From positions 9,920,001 to 9,984,000 of the forward strand of contig NC_134825.1 of the NCBI RefSeq assembly GCF_004210375.1: a stretch of 64,000 bases of DNA. Direction: 5' to 3'. Shown here one piece after another: positions 21,230-34,500 of this stretch. Made by a program: the position numbers and the translations under genes. This DNA comes from Tachypleus tridentatus (Eukaryota; Arthropoda; Merostomata; Xiphosura; Limulidae). The notes beneath the pieces were generated by a model. That model ran no database searches and had not been told where the DNA came from. It was given only the letters and a program-made list of their open reading frames with translations. Positions within the stretch are counted from its first letter, which is position 1. Each line of letters begins with the position of its first letter.

Positions 21230-21353
21230 GCTCAAGAGTTGGCGGTGGGTGGTGATGACTAGCTGCCTTCCCTCTAGTCTTACACTGCTAAATTAGGGAC
21301 GGCTAGCACAGATTGCCCTCGAGTAGCTTTGCGAGAAATTCAAAACAAACAAG
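21230..21353 (+). mobile_element. 5'-truncated SINE-A fragment
   Basis: Begins at CTCAAGAGTTGGCGGTGGG and runs to GAGAAATTCAAAACAAACAA. The whole tRNA-like head with both promoter boxes is absent. The 5' truncation with an intact 3' end fits incomplete reverse transcription by LINE machinery. Array sequence flanks both sides. Confidence 0.93.
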
Positions 21354-21481
21354 CATACAGGTATAATCTATTTATGTTAATATGTGTGAATCTGTATACA
21401 GCTCTGATTTACTTATAATAATCTTCTTCATTTTTCATACAGTTAAAATATTTTTGTATTAAAATGCTTTAGTTGTATATA

Positions 21482-22093
21482 CAGTTAGGACACAAAGTGT
21501 TCGTACCCCTGTATTGTGAGTAGTCTTTCCTTATAACTTAAAAAGCATCACAATTAGGATACTGTAAATATAGTATATTATAAATATTATACTAACACAC
21601 ATCTATATAACGTTTTATGTAAATTGAGTGACAAATAAACTGTTTATAAACAAATAGGAGGGGCAGAAAGTGTTCGTGCATCTACTTTAATGGTCAGTTG
21701 TGTAGCCTTTCAGGTGCATTGCTTGGCGCAACTCTCCTCATAGCCCTCCATGATTGTTTGACAGTACTCGACTGGTGTTTTGTTCCATTCTTCTTTACAG
21801 AAGGCCTCCAACTCTTGCAAGTTTTTCGGATGACGCTGATGAACCTTGGTCTTCAATTCATGCCAAACGTTTTAATTGGTTGCCATCGGGTGACTGCGAT
21901 GGCCACTCCAGAGCTTATATGGTTCCTCTGCAACCAAGATTGCACATATTTCGATGTGTGCTTAGGGTCATTGTCGTGCTGGAAGATCCAACGACTAGCC
22001 GCAAGTTTCGAGCATCATTCTTGATATAAGTGCCTAATATATCAACGTACTCTTCTTTTTTCTTGATTCCGTTGAGGCAGTGAGGCTGCCTAC
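21482..22093 (-). mobile_element. second Tc1-like transposon, left part, cut by the assembly gap
   Basis: Starts after a TA (21480-21481) with CAGTTAGGACACAAAGTGTT and continues CGTACCCCTG. About 180 bases inward a related motif recurs, GGGGCAGAAAGTGTTCGTGC (near 21,660-21,680). Two spaced copies of a terminal motif are the IR/DR arrangement of some Tc1-like elements. The transposase reads leftward from within the gap. The other end is not visible: the satellite begins at the far side of the gap. Confidence 0.88.
21710..22093 (-). pseudogene. Tc1-family transposase, C-terminal half, frameshifted
   Basis: Minus strand, from the gap edge to a stop at 21,712-21,710. It shows the second catalytic region ([19 protein letters not shown], Asp codon 21,975-21,973), then LEWPSQSPD in a different frame, then the C-terminal part [19 protein letters not shown] and EEWNKTPVEYCQ. 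The segment that should hold the third acidic residue (near 21,870-21,885) has lost bases, so the frame breaks and the Glu is not encoded in a continuous product. The N-terminal DNA-binding half would lie in the unsequenced gap. This is a different family from the 14.1 kb element: its ends and C-terminus do not match. Confidence 0.9.
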
Positions 22094-22593
22094 NNNNNNN
22101 NNNNNNNNNNNNNNNNNNNNNNNNNNNNNNNNNNNNNNNNNNNNNNNNNNNNNNNNNNNNNNNNNNNNNNNNNNNNNNNNNNNNNNNNNNNNNNNNNNNN
22201 NNNNNNNNNNNNNNNNNNNNNNNNNNNNNNNNNNNNNNNNNNNNNNNNNNNNNNNNNNNNNNNNNNNNNNNNNNNNNNNNNNNNNNNNNNNNNNNNNNNN
22301 NNNNNNNNNNNNNNNNNNNNNNNNNNNNNNNNNNNNNNNNNNNNNNNNNNNNNNNNNNNNNNNNNNNNNNNNNNNNNNNNNNNNNNNNNNNNNNNNNNNN
22401 NNNNNNNNNNNNNNNNNNNNNNNNNNNNNNNNNNNNNNNNNNNNNNNNNNNNNNNNNNNNNNNNNNNNNNNNNNNNNNNNNNNNNNNNNNNNNNNNNNNN
22501 NNNNNNNNNNNNNNNNNNNNNNNNNNNNNNNNNNNNNNNNNNNNNNNNNNNNNNNNNNNNNNNNNNNNNNNNNNNNNNNNNNNNNNNNNNNNN
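22094..22593. other. assembly gap, exactly 500 N
   Basis: A run of 500 unknown bases. The round number suggests a placeholder of unknown true size. It separates the Tc1-like element from the satellite. Confidence 0.99.
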
Positions 22594-25500
22594 GTTGATT
22601 TGTAAAACAAAACTCTAAGAAATTCAACTACTACGTTGGAAACAAAATACGGTTGATTTGTAAAACAAAACTCTAAGAAATTCAACTACTACGTTGGAAA
22701 CAAAATACGGTTGATTTGTAAAACAAAACTCTAAGAAATTCAACTACTACGTTGGAAACAAAATACGGTTGATTTGTAAAACAAAACTCTAAGAAATTCA
22801 ACTACTACGTTGGAAACAAAATACGGTTGATTTGTAAAACAAAACTCTAAGAAATTCAACTACTACGTTGGAAACAAAATACGGTTGATTTGTAAAACAA
22901 AACTCTAAGAAATTCAACTACTACGTTGGAAACAAAATACGGTTGATTTGTAAAACAAAACTCTAAGAAATTCAACTACTACGTTGGAAACAAAATACGG
23001 TTGATTTGTAAAACAAAACTCTAAGAAATTCAACTACTACGTTGGAAACAAAATACGGTTGATTTGTAAAACAAAACTCTAAGAAATTCAACTACTACGT
23101 TGGAAACAAAATACGGTTGATTTGTAAAACAAAACTCTAAGAAATTCAACTACTACGTTGGAAACAAAATACGGTTGATTTGTAAAACAAAACTCTAAGA
23201 AATTCAACTACTACGTTGGAAACAAAATACGGTTGATTTGTAAAACAAAACTCTAAGAAATTCAACTACTACGTTGGAAACAAAATACGGTTGATTTGTA
23301 AAACAAAACTCTAAGAAATTCAACTACTACGTTGGAAACAAAATACGGTTGATTTGTAAAACAAAACTCTAAGAAATTCAACTACTACGTTGGAAACAAA
23401 ATACGGTTGATTTGTAAAACAAAACTCTAAGAAATTCAACTACTACGTTGGAAACAAAATACGGTTGATTTGTAAAACAAAACTCTAAGAAATTCAACTA
23501 CTACGTTGGAAACAAAATACGGTTGATTTGTAAAACAAAACTCTAAGAAATTCAACTACTACGTTGGAAACAAAATACGGTTGATTTGTAAAACAAAACT
23601 CTAAGAAATTCAACTACTACGTTGGAAACAAAATACGGTTGATTTGTAAAACAAAACTCTAAGAAATTCAACTACTACGTTGGAAACAAAATACGGTTGA
23701 TTTGTAAAACAAAACTCTAAGAAATTCAACTACTACGTTGGAAACAAAATACGGTTGATTTGTAAAACAAAACTCTAAGAAATTCAACTACTACGTTGGA
23801 AACAAAATACGGTTGATTTGTAAAACAAAACTCTAAGAAATTCAACTACTACGTTGGAAACAAAATACGGTTGATTTGTAAAACAAAACTCTAAGAAATT
23901 CAACTACTACGTTGGAAACAAAATACGGTTGATTTGTAAAACAAAACTCTAAGAAATTCAACTACTACGTTGGAAACAAAATACGGTTGATTTGTAAAAC
24001 AAAACTCTAAGAAATTCAACTACTACGTTGGAAACAAAATACGGTTGATTTGTAAAACAAAACTCTAAGAAATTCAACTACTACGTTGGAAACAAAATAC
24101 GGTTGATTTGTAAAACAAAACTCTAAGAAATTCAACTACTACGTTGGAAACAAAATACGGTTGATTTGTAAAACAAAACTCTAAGAAATTCAACTACTAC
24201 GTTGGAAACAAAATACGGTTGATTTGTAAAACAAAACTCTAAGAAATTCAACTACTACGTTGGAAACAAAATACGGTTGATTTGTAAAACAAAACTCTAA
24301 GAAATTCAACTACTACGTTGGAAACAAAATACGGTTGATTTGTAAAACAAAACTCTAAGAAATTCAACTACTACGTTGGAAACAAAATACGGTTGATTTG
24401 TAAAACAAAACTCTAAGAAATTCAACTACTACGTTGGAAACAAAATACGGTTGATTTGTAAAACAAAACTCTAAGAAATTCAACTACTACGTTGGAAACA
24501 AAATACGGTTGATTTGTAAAACAAAACTCTAAGAAATTCAACTACTACGTTGGAAACAAAATACGGTTGATTTGTAAAACAAAACTCTAAGAAATTCAAC
24601 TACTACGTTGGAAACAAAATACGGTTGATTTGTAAAACAAAACTCTAAGAAATTCAACTACTACGTTGGAAACAAAATACGGTTGATTTGTAAAACAAAA
24701 CTCTAAGAAATTCAACTACTACGTTGGAAACAAAATACGGTTGATTTGTAAAACAAAACTCTAAGAAATTCAACTACTACGTTGGAAACAAAATACGGTT
24801 GATTTGTAAAACAAAACTCTAAGAAATTCAACTACTACGTTGGAAACAAAATACGGTTGATTTGTAAAACAAAACTCTAAGAAATTCAACTACTACGTTG
24901 GAAACAAAATACGGTTGATTTGTAAAACAAAACTCTAAGAAATTCAACTACTACGTTGGAAACAAAATACGGTTGATTTGTAAAACAAAACTCTAAGAAA
25001 TTCAACTACTACGTTGGAAACAAAATACGGTTGATTTGTAAAACAAAACTCTAAGAAATTCAACTACTACGTTGGAAACAAAATACGGTTGATTTGTAAA
25101 ACAAAACTCTAAGAAATTCAACTACTACGTTGGAAACAAAATACGGTTGATTTGTAAAACAAAACTCTAAGAAATTCAACTACTACGTTGGAAACAAAAT
25201 ACGGTTGATTTGTAAAACAAAACTCTAAGAAATTCAACTACTACGTTGGAAACAAAATACGGTTGATTTGTAAAACAAAACTCTAAGAAATTCAACTACT
25301 ACGTTGGAAACAAAATACGGTTGATTTGTAAAACAAAACTCTAAGAAATTCAACTACTACGTTGGAAACAAAATACGGTTGATTTGTAAAACAAAACTCT
25401 AAGAAATTCAACTACTACGTTGGAAACAAAATACGGTTGATTTGTAAAACAAAACTCTAAGAAATTCAACTACTACGTTGGAAACAAAATACGGTTGATT

Positions 25501-28500
25501 TGTAAAACAAAACTCTAAGAAATTCAACTACTACGTTGGAAACAAAATACGGTTGATTTGTAAAACAAAACTCTAAGAAATTCAACTACTACGTTGGAAA
25601 CAAAATACGGTTGATTTGTAAAACAAAACTCTAAGAAATTCAACTACTACGTTGGAAACAAAATACGGTTGATTTGTAAAACAAAACTCTAAGAAATTCA
25701 ACTACTACGTTGGAAACAAAATACGGTTGATTTGTAAAACAAAACTCTAAGAAATTCAACTACTACGTTGGAAACAAAATACGGTTGATTTGTAAAACAA
25801 AACTCTAAGAAATTCAACTACTACGTTGGAAACAAAATACGGTTGATTTGTAAAACAAAACTCTAAGAAATTCAACTACTACGTTGGAAACAAAATACGG
25901 TTGATTTGTAAAACAAAACTCTAAGAAATTCAACTACTACGTTGGAAACAAAATACGGTTGATTTGTAAAACAAAACTCTAAGAAATTCAACTACTACGT
26001 TGGAAACAAAATACGGTTGATTTGTAAAACAAAACTCTAAGAAATTCAACTACTACGTTGGAAACAAAATACGGTTGATTTGTAAAACAAAACTCTAAGA
26101 AATTCAACTACTACGTTGGAAACAAAATACGGTTGATTTGTAAAACAAAACTCTAAGAAATTCAACTACTACGTTGGAAACAAAATACGGTTGATTTGTA
26201 AAACAAAACTCTAAGAAATTCAACTACTACGTTGGAAACAAAATACGGTTGATTTGTAAAACAAAACTCTAAGAAATTCAACTACTACGTTGGAAACAAA
26301 ATACGGTTGATTTGTAAAACAAAACTCTAAGAAATTCAACTACTACGTTGGAAACAAAATACGGTTGATTTGTAAAACAAAACTCTAAGAAATTCAACTA
26401 CTACGTTGGAAACAAAATACGGTTGATTTGTAAAACAAAACTCTAAGAAATTCAACTACTACGTTGGAAACAAAATACGGTTGATTTGTAAAACAAAACT
26501 CTAAGAAATTCAACTACTACGTTGGAAACAAAATACGGTTGATTTGTAAAACAAAACTCTAAGAAATTCAACTACTACGTTGGAAACAAAATACGGTTGA
26601 TTTGTAAAACAAAACTCTAAGAAATTCAACTACTACGTTGGAAACAAAATACGGTTGATTTGTAAAACAAAACTCTAAGAAATTCAACTACTACGTTGGA
26701 AACAAAATACGGTTGATTTGTAAAACAAAACTCTAAGAAATTCAACTACTACGTTGGAAACAAAATACGGTTGATTTGTAAAACAAAACTCTAAGAAATT
26801 CAACTACTACGTTGGAAACAAAATACGGTTGATTTGTAAAACAAAACTCTAAGAAATTCAACTACTACGTTGGAAACAAAATACGGTTGATTTGTAAAAC
26901 AAAACTCTAAGAAATTCAACTACTACGTTGGAAACAAAATACGGTTGATTTGTAAAACAAAACTCTAAGAAATTCAACTACTACGTTGGAAACAAAATAC
27001 GGTTGATTTGTAAAACAAAACTCTAAGAAATTCAACTACTACGTTGGAAACAAAATACGGTTGATTTGTAAAACAAAACTCTAAGAAATTCAACTACTAC
27101 GTTGGAAACAAAATACGGTTGATTTGTAAAACAAAACTCTAAGAAATTCAACTACTACGTTGGAAACAAAATACGGTTGATTTGTAAAACAAAACTCTAA
27201 GAAATTCAACTACTACGTTGGAAACAAAATACGGTTGATTTGTAAAACAAAACTCTAAGAAATTCAACTACTACGTTGGAAACAAAATACGGTTGATTTG
27301 TAAAACAAAACTCTAAGAAATTCAACTACTACGTTGGAAACAAAATACGGTTGATTTGTAAAACAAAACTCTAAGAAATTCAACTACTACGTTGGAAACA
27401 AAATACGGTTGATTTGTAAAACAAAACTCTAAGAAATTCAACTACTACGTTGGAAACAAAATACGGTTGATTTGTAAAACAAAACTCTAAGAAATTCAAC
27501 TACTACGTTGGAAACAAAATACGGTTGATTTGTAAAACAAAACTCTAAGAAATTCAACTACTACGTTGGAAACAAAATACGGTTGATTTGTAAAAAAAAA
27601 CTCTAAGAAATTCAACTACTACGTTGGAAACAAAATACGGTTGATTTGTAAAACAAAACTCTAAGAAATTCAACTACTACGTTGGAAACAAAATACGGTT
27701 GATTTGTAAAACAAAACTCTAAGAAATTCAACTACTACGTTGGAAACAAAATACGGTTGATTTGTAAAACAAAACTCTAAGAAATTCAACTACTACGTTG
27801 GAAACAAAATACGGTTGATTTGTAAAACAAAACTCTAAGAAATTCAACTACTACGTTGGAAACAAAATACGGTTGATTTGTAAAACAAAACTCTAAGAAA
27901 TTCAACTACTACGTTGGAAACAAAATACGGTTGATTTGTAAAACAAAACTCTAAGAAATTCAACTACTACGTTGGAAACAAAATACGGTTGATTTGTAAA
28001 ACAAAACTCTAAGAAATTCAACTACTACGTTGGAAACAAAATACGGTTGATTTGTAAAACAAAACTCTAAGAAATTCAACTACTACGTTGGAAACAAAAT
28101 ACGGTTGATTTGTAAAACAAAACTCTAAGAAATTCAACTACTACGTTGGAAACAAAATACGGTTGATTTGTAAAACAAAACTCTAAGAAATTCAACTACT
28201 ACGTTGGAAACAAAATACGGTTGATTTGTAAAACAAAACTCTAAGAAATTCAACTACTACGTTGGAAACAAAATACGGTTGATTTGTAAAACAAAACTCT
28301 AAGAAATTCAACTACTACGTTGGAAACAAAATACGGTTGATTTGTAAAACAAAACTCTAAGAAATTCAACTACTACGTTGGAAACAAAATACGGTTGATT
28401 TGTAAAACAAAACTCTAAGAAATTCAACTACTACGTTGGAAACAAAATACGGTTGATTTGTAAAACAAAACTCTAAGAAATTCAACTACTACGTTGGAAA

Positions 28501-31500
28501 CAAAATACGGTTGATTTGTAAAACAAAACTCTAAGAAATTCAACTACTACGTTGGAAACAAAATACGGTTGATTTGTAAAACAAAACTCTAAGAAATTCA
28601 ACTACTACGTTGGAAACAAAATACGGTTGATTTGTAAAACAAAACTCTAAGAAATTCAACTACTACGTTGGAAACAAAATACGGTTGATTTGTAAAACAA
28701 AACTCTAAGAAATTCAACTACTACGTTGGAAACAAAATACGGTTGATTTGTAAAACAAAACTCTAAGAAATTCAACTACTACGTTGGAAACAAAATACGG
28801 TTGATTTGTAAAACAAAACTCTAAGAAATTCAACTACTACGTTGGAAACAAAATACGGTTGATTTGTAAAACAAAACTCTAAGAAATTCAACTACTACGT
28901 TGGAAACAAAATACGGTTGATTTGTAAAACAAAACTCTAAGAAATTCAACTACTACGTTGGAAACAAAATACGGTTGATTTGTAAAACAAAACTCTAAGA
29001 AATTCAACTACTACGTTGGAAACAAAATACGGTTGATTTGTAAAACAAAACTCTAAGAAATTCAACTACTACGTTGGAAACAAAATACGGTTGATTTGTA
29101 AAACAAAACTCTAAGAAATTCAACTACTACGTTGGAAACAAAATACGGTTGATTTGTAAAACAAAACTCTAAGAAATTCAACTACTACGTTGGAAACAAA
29201 ATACGGTTGATTTGTAAAACAAAACTCTAAGAAATTCAACTACTACGTTGGAAACAAAATACGGTTGATTTGTAAAACAAAACTCTAAGAAATTCAACTA
29301 CTACGTTGGAAACAAAATACGGTTGATTTGTAAAACAAAACTCTAAGAAATTCAACTACTACGTTGGAAACAAAATACGGTTGATTTGTAAAACAAAACT
29401 CTAAGAAATTCAACTACTACGTTGGAAACAAAATACGGTTGATTTGTAAAACAAAACTCTAAGAAATTCAACTACTACGTTGGAAACAAAATACGGTTGA
29501 TTTGTAAAACAAAACTCTAAGAAATTCAACTACTACGTTGGAAACAAAATACGGTTGATTTGTAAAACAAAACTCTAAGAAATTCAACTACTACGTTGGA
29601 AACAAAATACGGTTGATTTGTAAAACAAAACTCTAAGAAATTCAACTACTACGTTGGAAACAAAATACGGTTGATTTGTAAAACAAAACTCTAAGAAATT
29701 CAACTACTACGTTGGAAACAAAATACGGTTGATTTGTAAAACAAAACTCTAAGAAATTCAACTACTACGTTGGAAACAAAATACGGTTGATTTGTAAAAC
29801 AAAACTCTAAGAAATTCAACTACTACGTTGGAAACAAAATACGGTTGATTTGTAAAACAAAACTCTAAGAAATTCAACTACTACGTTGGAAACAAAATAC
29901 GGTTGATTTGTAAAACAAAACTCTAAGAAATTCAACTACTACGTTGGAAACAAAATACGGTTGATTTGTAAAACAAAACTCTAAGAAATTCAACTACTAC
30001 GTTGGAAACAAAATACGGTTGATTTGTAAAACAAAACTCTAAGAAATTCAACTACTACGTTGGAAACAAAATACGGTTGATTTGTAAAACAAAACTCTAA
30101 GAAATTCAACTACTACGTTGGAAACAAAATACGGTTGATTTGTAAAACAAAACTCTAAGAAATTCAACTACTACGTTGGAAACAAAATACGGTTGATTTG
30201 TAAAACAAAACTCTAAGAAATTCAACTACTACGTTGGAAACAAAATACGGTTGATTTGTAAAACAAAACTCTAAGAAATTCAACTACTACGTTGGAAACA
30301 AAATACGGTTGATTTGTAAAACAAAACTCTAAGAAATTCAACTACTACGTTGGAAACAAAATACGGTTGATTTGTAAAACAAAACTCTAAGAAATTCAAC
30401 TACTACGTTGGAAACAAAATACGGTTGATTTGTAAAACAAAACTCTAAGAAATTCAACTACTACGTTGGAAACAAAATACGGTTGATTTGTAAAACAAAA
30501 CTCTAAGAAATTCAACTACTACGTTGGAAACAAAATACGGTTGATTTGTAAAACAAAACTCTAAGAAATTCAACTACTACGTTGGAAACAAAATACGGTT
30601 GATTTGTAAAACAAAACTCTAAGAAATTCAACTACTACGTTGGAAACAAAATACGGTTGATTTGTAAAACAAAACTCTAAGAAATTCAACTACTACGTTG
30701 GAAACAAAATACGGTTGATTTGTAAAACAAAACTCTAAGAAATTCAACTACTACGTTGGAAACAAAATACGGTTGATTTGTAAAACAAAACTCTAAGAAA
30801 TTCAACTACTACGTTGGAAACAAAATACGGTTGATTTGTAAAACAAAACTCTAAGAAATTCAACTACTACGTTGGAAACAAAATACGGTTGATTTGTAAA
30901 ACAAAACTCTAAGAAATTCAACTACTACGTTGGAAACAAAATACGGTTGATTTGTAAAACAAAACTCTAAGAAATTCAACTACTACGTTGGAAACAAAAT
31001 ACGGTTGATTTGTAAAACAAAACTCTAAGAAATTCAACTACTACGTTGGAAACAAAATACGGTTGATTTGTAAAACAAAACTCTAAGAAATTCAACTACT
31101 ACGTTGGAAACAAAATACGGTTGATTTGTAAAACAAAACTCTAAGAAATTCAACTACTACGTTGGAAACAAAATACGGTTGATTTGTAAAACAAAACTCT
31201 AAGAAATTCAACTACTACGTTGGAAACAAAATACGGTTGATTTGTAAAACAAAACTCTAAGAAATTCAACTACTACGTTGGAAACAAAATACGGTTGATT
31301 TGTAAAACAAAACTCTAAGAAATTCAACTACTACGTTGGAAACAAAATACGGTTGATTTGTAAAACAAAACTCTAAGAAATTCAACTACTACGTTGGAAA
31401 CAAAATACGGTTGATTTGTAAAACAAAACTCTAAGAAATTCAACTACTACGTTGGAAACAAAATACGGTTGATTTGTAAAACAAAACTCTAAGAAATTCA

Positions 31501-34500
31501 ACTACTACGTTGGAAACAAAATACGGTTGATTTGTAAAACAAAACTCTAAGAAATTCAACTACTACGTTGGAAACAAAATACGGTTGATTTGTAAAACAA
31601 AACTCTAAGAAATTCAACTACTACGTTGGAAACAAAATACGGTTGATTTGTAAAACAAAACTCTAAGAAATTCAACTACTACGTTGGAAACAAAATACGG
31701 TTGATTTGTAAAACAAAACTCTAAGAAATTCAACTACTACGTTGGAAACAAAATACGGTTGATTTGTAAAACAAAACTCTAAGAAATTCAACTACTACGT
31801 TGGAAACAAAATACGGTTGATTTGTAAAACAAAACTCTAAGAAATTCAACTACTACGTTGGAAACAAAATACGGTTGATTTGTAAAACAAAACTCTAAGA
31901 AATTCAACTACTACGTTGGAAACAAAATACGGTTGATTTGTAAAACAAAACTCTAAGAAATTCAACTACTACGTTGGAAACAAAATACGGTTGATTTGTA
32001 AAACAAAACTCTAAGAAATTCAACTACTACGTTGGAAACAAAATACGGTTGATTTGTAAAACAAAACTCTAAGAAATTCAACTACTACGTTGGAAACAAA
32101 ATACGGTTGATTTGTAAAACAAAACTCTAAGAAATTCAACTACTACGTTGGAAACAAAATACGGTTGATTTGTAAAACAAAACTCTAAGAAATTCAACTA
32201 CTACGTTGGAAACAAAATACGGTTGATTTGTAAAACAAAACTCTAAGAAATTCAACTACTACGTTGGAAACAAAATACGGTTGATTTGTAAAACAAAACT
32301 CTAAGAAATTCAACTACTACGTTGGAAACAAAATACGGTTGATTTGTAAAACAAAACTCTAAGAAATTCAACTACTACGTTGGAAACAAAATACGGTTGA
32401 TTTGTAAAACAAAACTCTAAGAAATTCAACTACTACGTTGGAAACAAAATACGGTTGATTTGTAAAACAAAACTCTAAGAAATTCAACTACTACGTTGGA
32501 AACAAAATACGGTTGATTTGTAAAACAAAACTCTAAGAAATTCAACTACTACGTTGGAAACAAAATACGGTTGATTTGTAAAACAAAACTCTAAGAAATT
32601 CAACTACTACGTTGGAAACAAAATACGGTTGATTTGTAAAACAAAACTCTAAGAAATTCAACTACTACGTTGGAAACAAAATACGGTTGATTTGTAAAAC
32701 AAAACTCTAAGAAATTCAACTACTACGTTGGAAACAAAATACGGTTGATTTGTAAAACAAAACTCTAAGAAATTCAACTACTACGTTGGAAACAAAATAC
32801 GGTTGATTTGTAAAACAAAACTCTAAGAAATTCAACTACTACGTTGGAAACAAAATACGGTTGATTTGTAAAACAAAACTCTAAGAAATTCAACTACTAC
32901 GTTGGAAACAAAATACGGTTGATTTGTAAAACAAAACTCTAAGAAATTCAACTACTACGTTGGAAACAAAATACGGTTGATTTGTAAAACAAAACTCTAA
33001 GAAATTCAACTACTACGTTGGAAACAAAATACGGTTGATTTGTAAAACAAAACTCTAAGAAATTCAACTACTACGTTGGAAACAAAATACGGTTGATTTG
33101 TAAAACAAAACTCTAAGAAATTCAACTACTACGTTGGAAACAAAATACGGTTGATTTGTAAAACAAAACTCTAAGAAATTCAACTACTACGTTGGAAACA
33201 AAATACGGTTGATTTGTAAAACAAAACTCTAAGAATTCAACTACTACGTTGGAAACAAAATACGGTTGATTTGTAAAACAAAACTCTAAGAAATTCAACT
33301 ACTACGTTGGAAACAAAATACGGTTGATTTGTAAAACAAAACTCTAAGAAATTCAACTACTACGTTGGAAACAAAATACGGTTGATTTGTAAAACAAAAC
33401 TCTAAGAAATTCAACTACTACGTTGGAAACAAAATACGGTTGATTTGTAAAACAAAACTCTAAGAAATTCAACTACTACGTTGGAAACAAAATACGGTTG
33501 ATTTGTAAAACAAAACTCTAAGAAATTCAACTACTACGTTGGAAACAAAATACGGTTGATTTGTAAAACAAAACTCTAAGAAATTCAACTACTACGTTGG
33601 AAACAAAATACGGTTGATTTGTAAAACAAAACTCTAAGAAATTCAACTACTACGTTGGAAACAAAATACGGTTGATTTGTAAAACAAAACTCTAAGAAAT
33701 TCAACTACTACGTTGGAAACAAAATACGGTTGATTTGTAAAACAAAACTCTAAGAAATTCAACTACTACGTTGGAAACAAAATACGGTTGATTTGTAAAA
33801 CAAAACTCTAAGAAATTCAACTACTACGTTGGAAACAAAATACGGTTGATTTGTAAAACAAAACTCTAAGAAATTCAACTACTACGTTGGAAACAAAATA
33901 CGGTTGATTTGTAAAACAAAACTCTAAGAAATTCAACTACTACGTTGGAAACAAAATACGGTTGATTTGTAAAACAAAACTCTAAGAAATTCAACTACTA
34001 CGTTGGAAACAAAATACGGTTGATTTGTAAAACAAAACTCTAAGAAATTCAACTACTACGTTGGAAACAAAATACGGTTGATTTGTAAAACAAAACTCTA
34101 AGAAATTCAACTACTACGTTGGAAACAAAATACGGTTGATTTGTAAAACAAAACTCTAAGAAATTCAACTACTACGTTGGAAACAAAATACGGTTGATTT
34201 GTAAAACAAAACTCTAAGAAATTCAACTACTACGTTGGAAACAAAATACGGTTGATTTGTAAAACAAAACTCTAAGAAATTCAACTACTACGTTGGAAAC
34301 AAAATACGGTTGATTTGTAAAACAAAACTCTAAGAAATTCAACTACTACGTTGGAAACAAAATACGGTTGATTTGTAAAACAAAACTCTAAGAAATTCAA
34401 CTACTACGTTGGAAACAAAATACGGTTGATTTGTAAAACAAAACTCTAAGAAATTCAACTACTACGTTGGAAACAAAATACGGTTGATTTGTAAAACAAA

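Larger units (their letters stand above)
12421..21479. repeat. ancient 41-bp tandem array, roughly 145 diverged units, interrupted by insertions
   Basis: The repeating theme is CAGTTTGTATACAGCTATAA, then TCTACTTATATTAATAT and a variable TCTT/GCCT. The 41-bp period is clear at 12946, 12987 and 13028 and at 19697 and 19738. Most units differ by several bases, small indels or truncation, so the array is old. Removing the five inserted elements (14109-15572, 16199-17106, 17932-18270, 19045-19319, 21230-21353) leaves about 6 kb of repeat. Flanking units resume in phase around the insertions, which shows the array was there first. Open frames in it are repeat translations. Confidence 0.93.

Noticed and set aside
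21698..22029. Plus-strand frames of 108 and 91 codons
   Set aside because: They are shadows of the minus-strand Tc1 transposase, which shows the DNDPKHTSK and WHELKTKV motifs.
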